Shown one piece after another: positions 63,987 through 64,000 of a stretch of 64,000 nt of DNA. The DNA lies in the NCBI GenBank assembly GCA_030710605.1, contig CP092881.1:71043118-71107117 (forward strand), read 5' to 3'. The stretch's first letter is position 1, and the number at the start of each line of letters is the position of its first letter. The translations under genes and the position numbers were made by a program. The notes beneath the pieces are model-generated. The model saw only the letters and a list, made by a program, of their open reading frames with translations, was not told the origin of the DNA and ran no database searches. This DNA comes from Cordylochernes scorpioides (Eukaryota; Arthropoda; Arachnida; Pseudoscorpiones; Chernetidae).

Positions 63987-64000
63987 CTTACCAGAGCGTG
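63921..64000 (-). repeat. 5' LTR, partial
   Basis: Identical to 59065-59144. The remaining 256 bases of the LTR are expected beyond the window. Confidence 0.9.

Larger units (their letters stand above)
59065..64000 (-). mobile_element. Ty3/gypsy LTR retrotransposon (5' LTR cut by window end)
   Basis: Minus strand order: 5' LTR (partial, 63921-64000), primer site, gag, protease, RT, RNase H, integrase, polypurine tract, 3' LTR (59065-59400). The 80 overlapping LTR bases are identical, so the insertion is young. There is no env. Damage is limited: two in-frame stops and one frameshift in pol. Domain order with integrase after RNase H and a GPY/F-type tail defines Ty3/gypsy. Confidence 0.95.

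Overview
The window is AT-rich, repeat-dense nuclear DNA from an animal. Its Ty3/gypsy, I/Jockey-type non-LTR, Tc1/mariner and Helitron elements, tRNA-derived SINEs and U6 snRNA copies rule out bacteria and phage. The style of the retroelement proteins suggests an arthropod, perhaps a chelicerate, but that guess is weak. I found no convincing host protein-coding gene. Every long open frame belongs to a mobile element, and most short ones are shadows or satellite translations.

Layout: 0.7-1 kb, two tandem U6 snRNA-like copies on the minus strand. 1-14.4 kb, small hairpin repeats, a non-autonomous Helitron with a doubled 3' end, a TA-flanked MITE, a tRNA-headed SINE and a long-TIR MITE. 14.8-20.1 kb, a satellite of 63- and 75-bp units arranged in 201-bp and 603-bp higher-order repeats. 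20-27 kb, more hairpin repeats, SINEs and LTR fragments. 27.6-32.8 kb, a nearly full-length but broken non-LTR retrotransposon (minus strand). 32.9-35.3 kb, a DD37D (maT-like) transposon with a mariner inserted inside it. 35.4-58.3 kb, many hairpin repeats, LTR fragments, SINEs and a decayed transposase interrupted by a small retroposon. 58.6-59.1 kb, a 28-bp tandem array. 59.07-64 kb, a young Ty3/gypsy element on the minus strand whose 5' LTR runs off the window.

The most interesting signal is spread over many of the small repeats. At or near their centres they carry the hammerhead ribozyme arrangement: stem I, CUGANGA, stem II, GAA, a short palindromic stem III beginning with A and ending with U, then the cleavage base H and the other strand of stem I. 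Several sequence-unrelated families share it. Family 1 (7 copies) has a complete canonical core. Family 2 (2 copies) has a different palindrome. Family 3 has a consistent CUGUWGA core. Family 4 has UUGAUAA, in which the C3-G8 core pair is replaced by U3-A8. The palindromic stem III suggests ribozymes that work as dimers, as described for hammerheads of Penelope-like elements and animal retrozymes. Several repeats hold two ribozymes in inverted orientation within one long hairpin.

The gypsy element shows a canonical UUUAAAC -1 frameshift heptamer just before the gag stop. Its gag ATG lies inside the LTR, so the primer-binding site falls within the gag reading frame.
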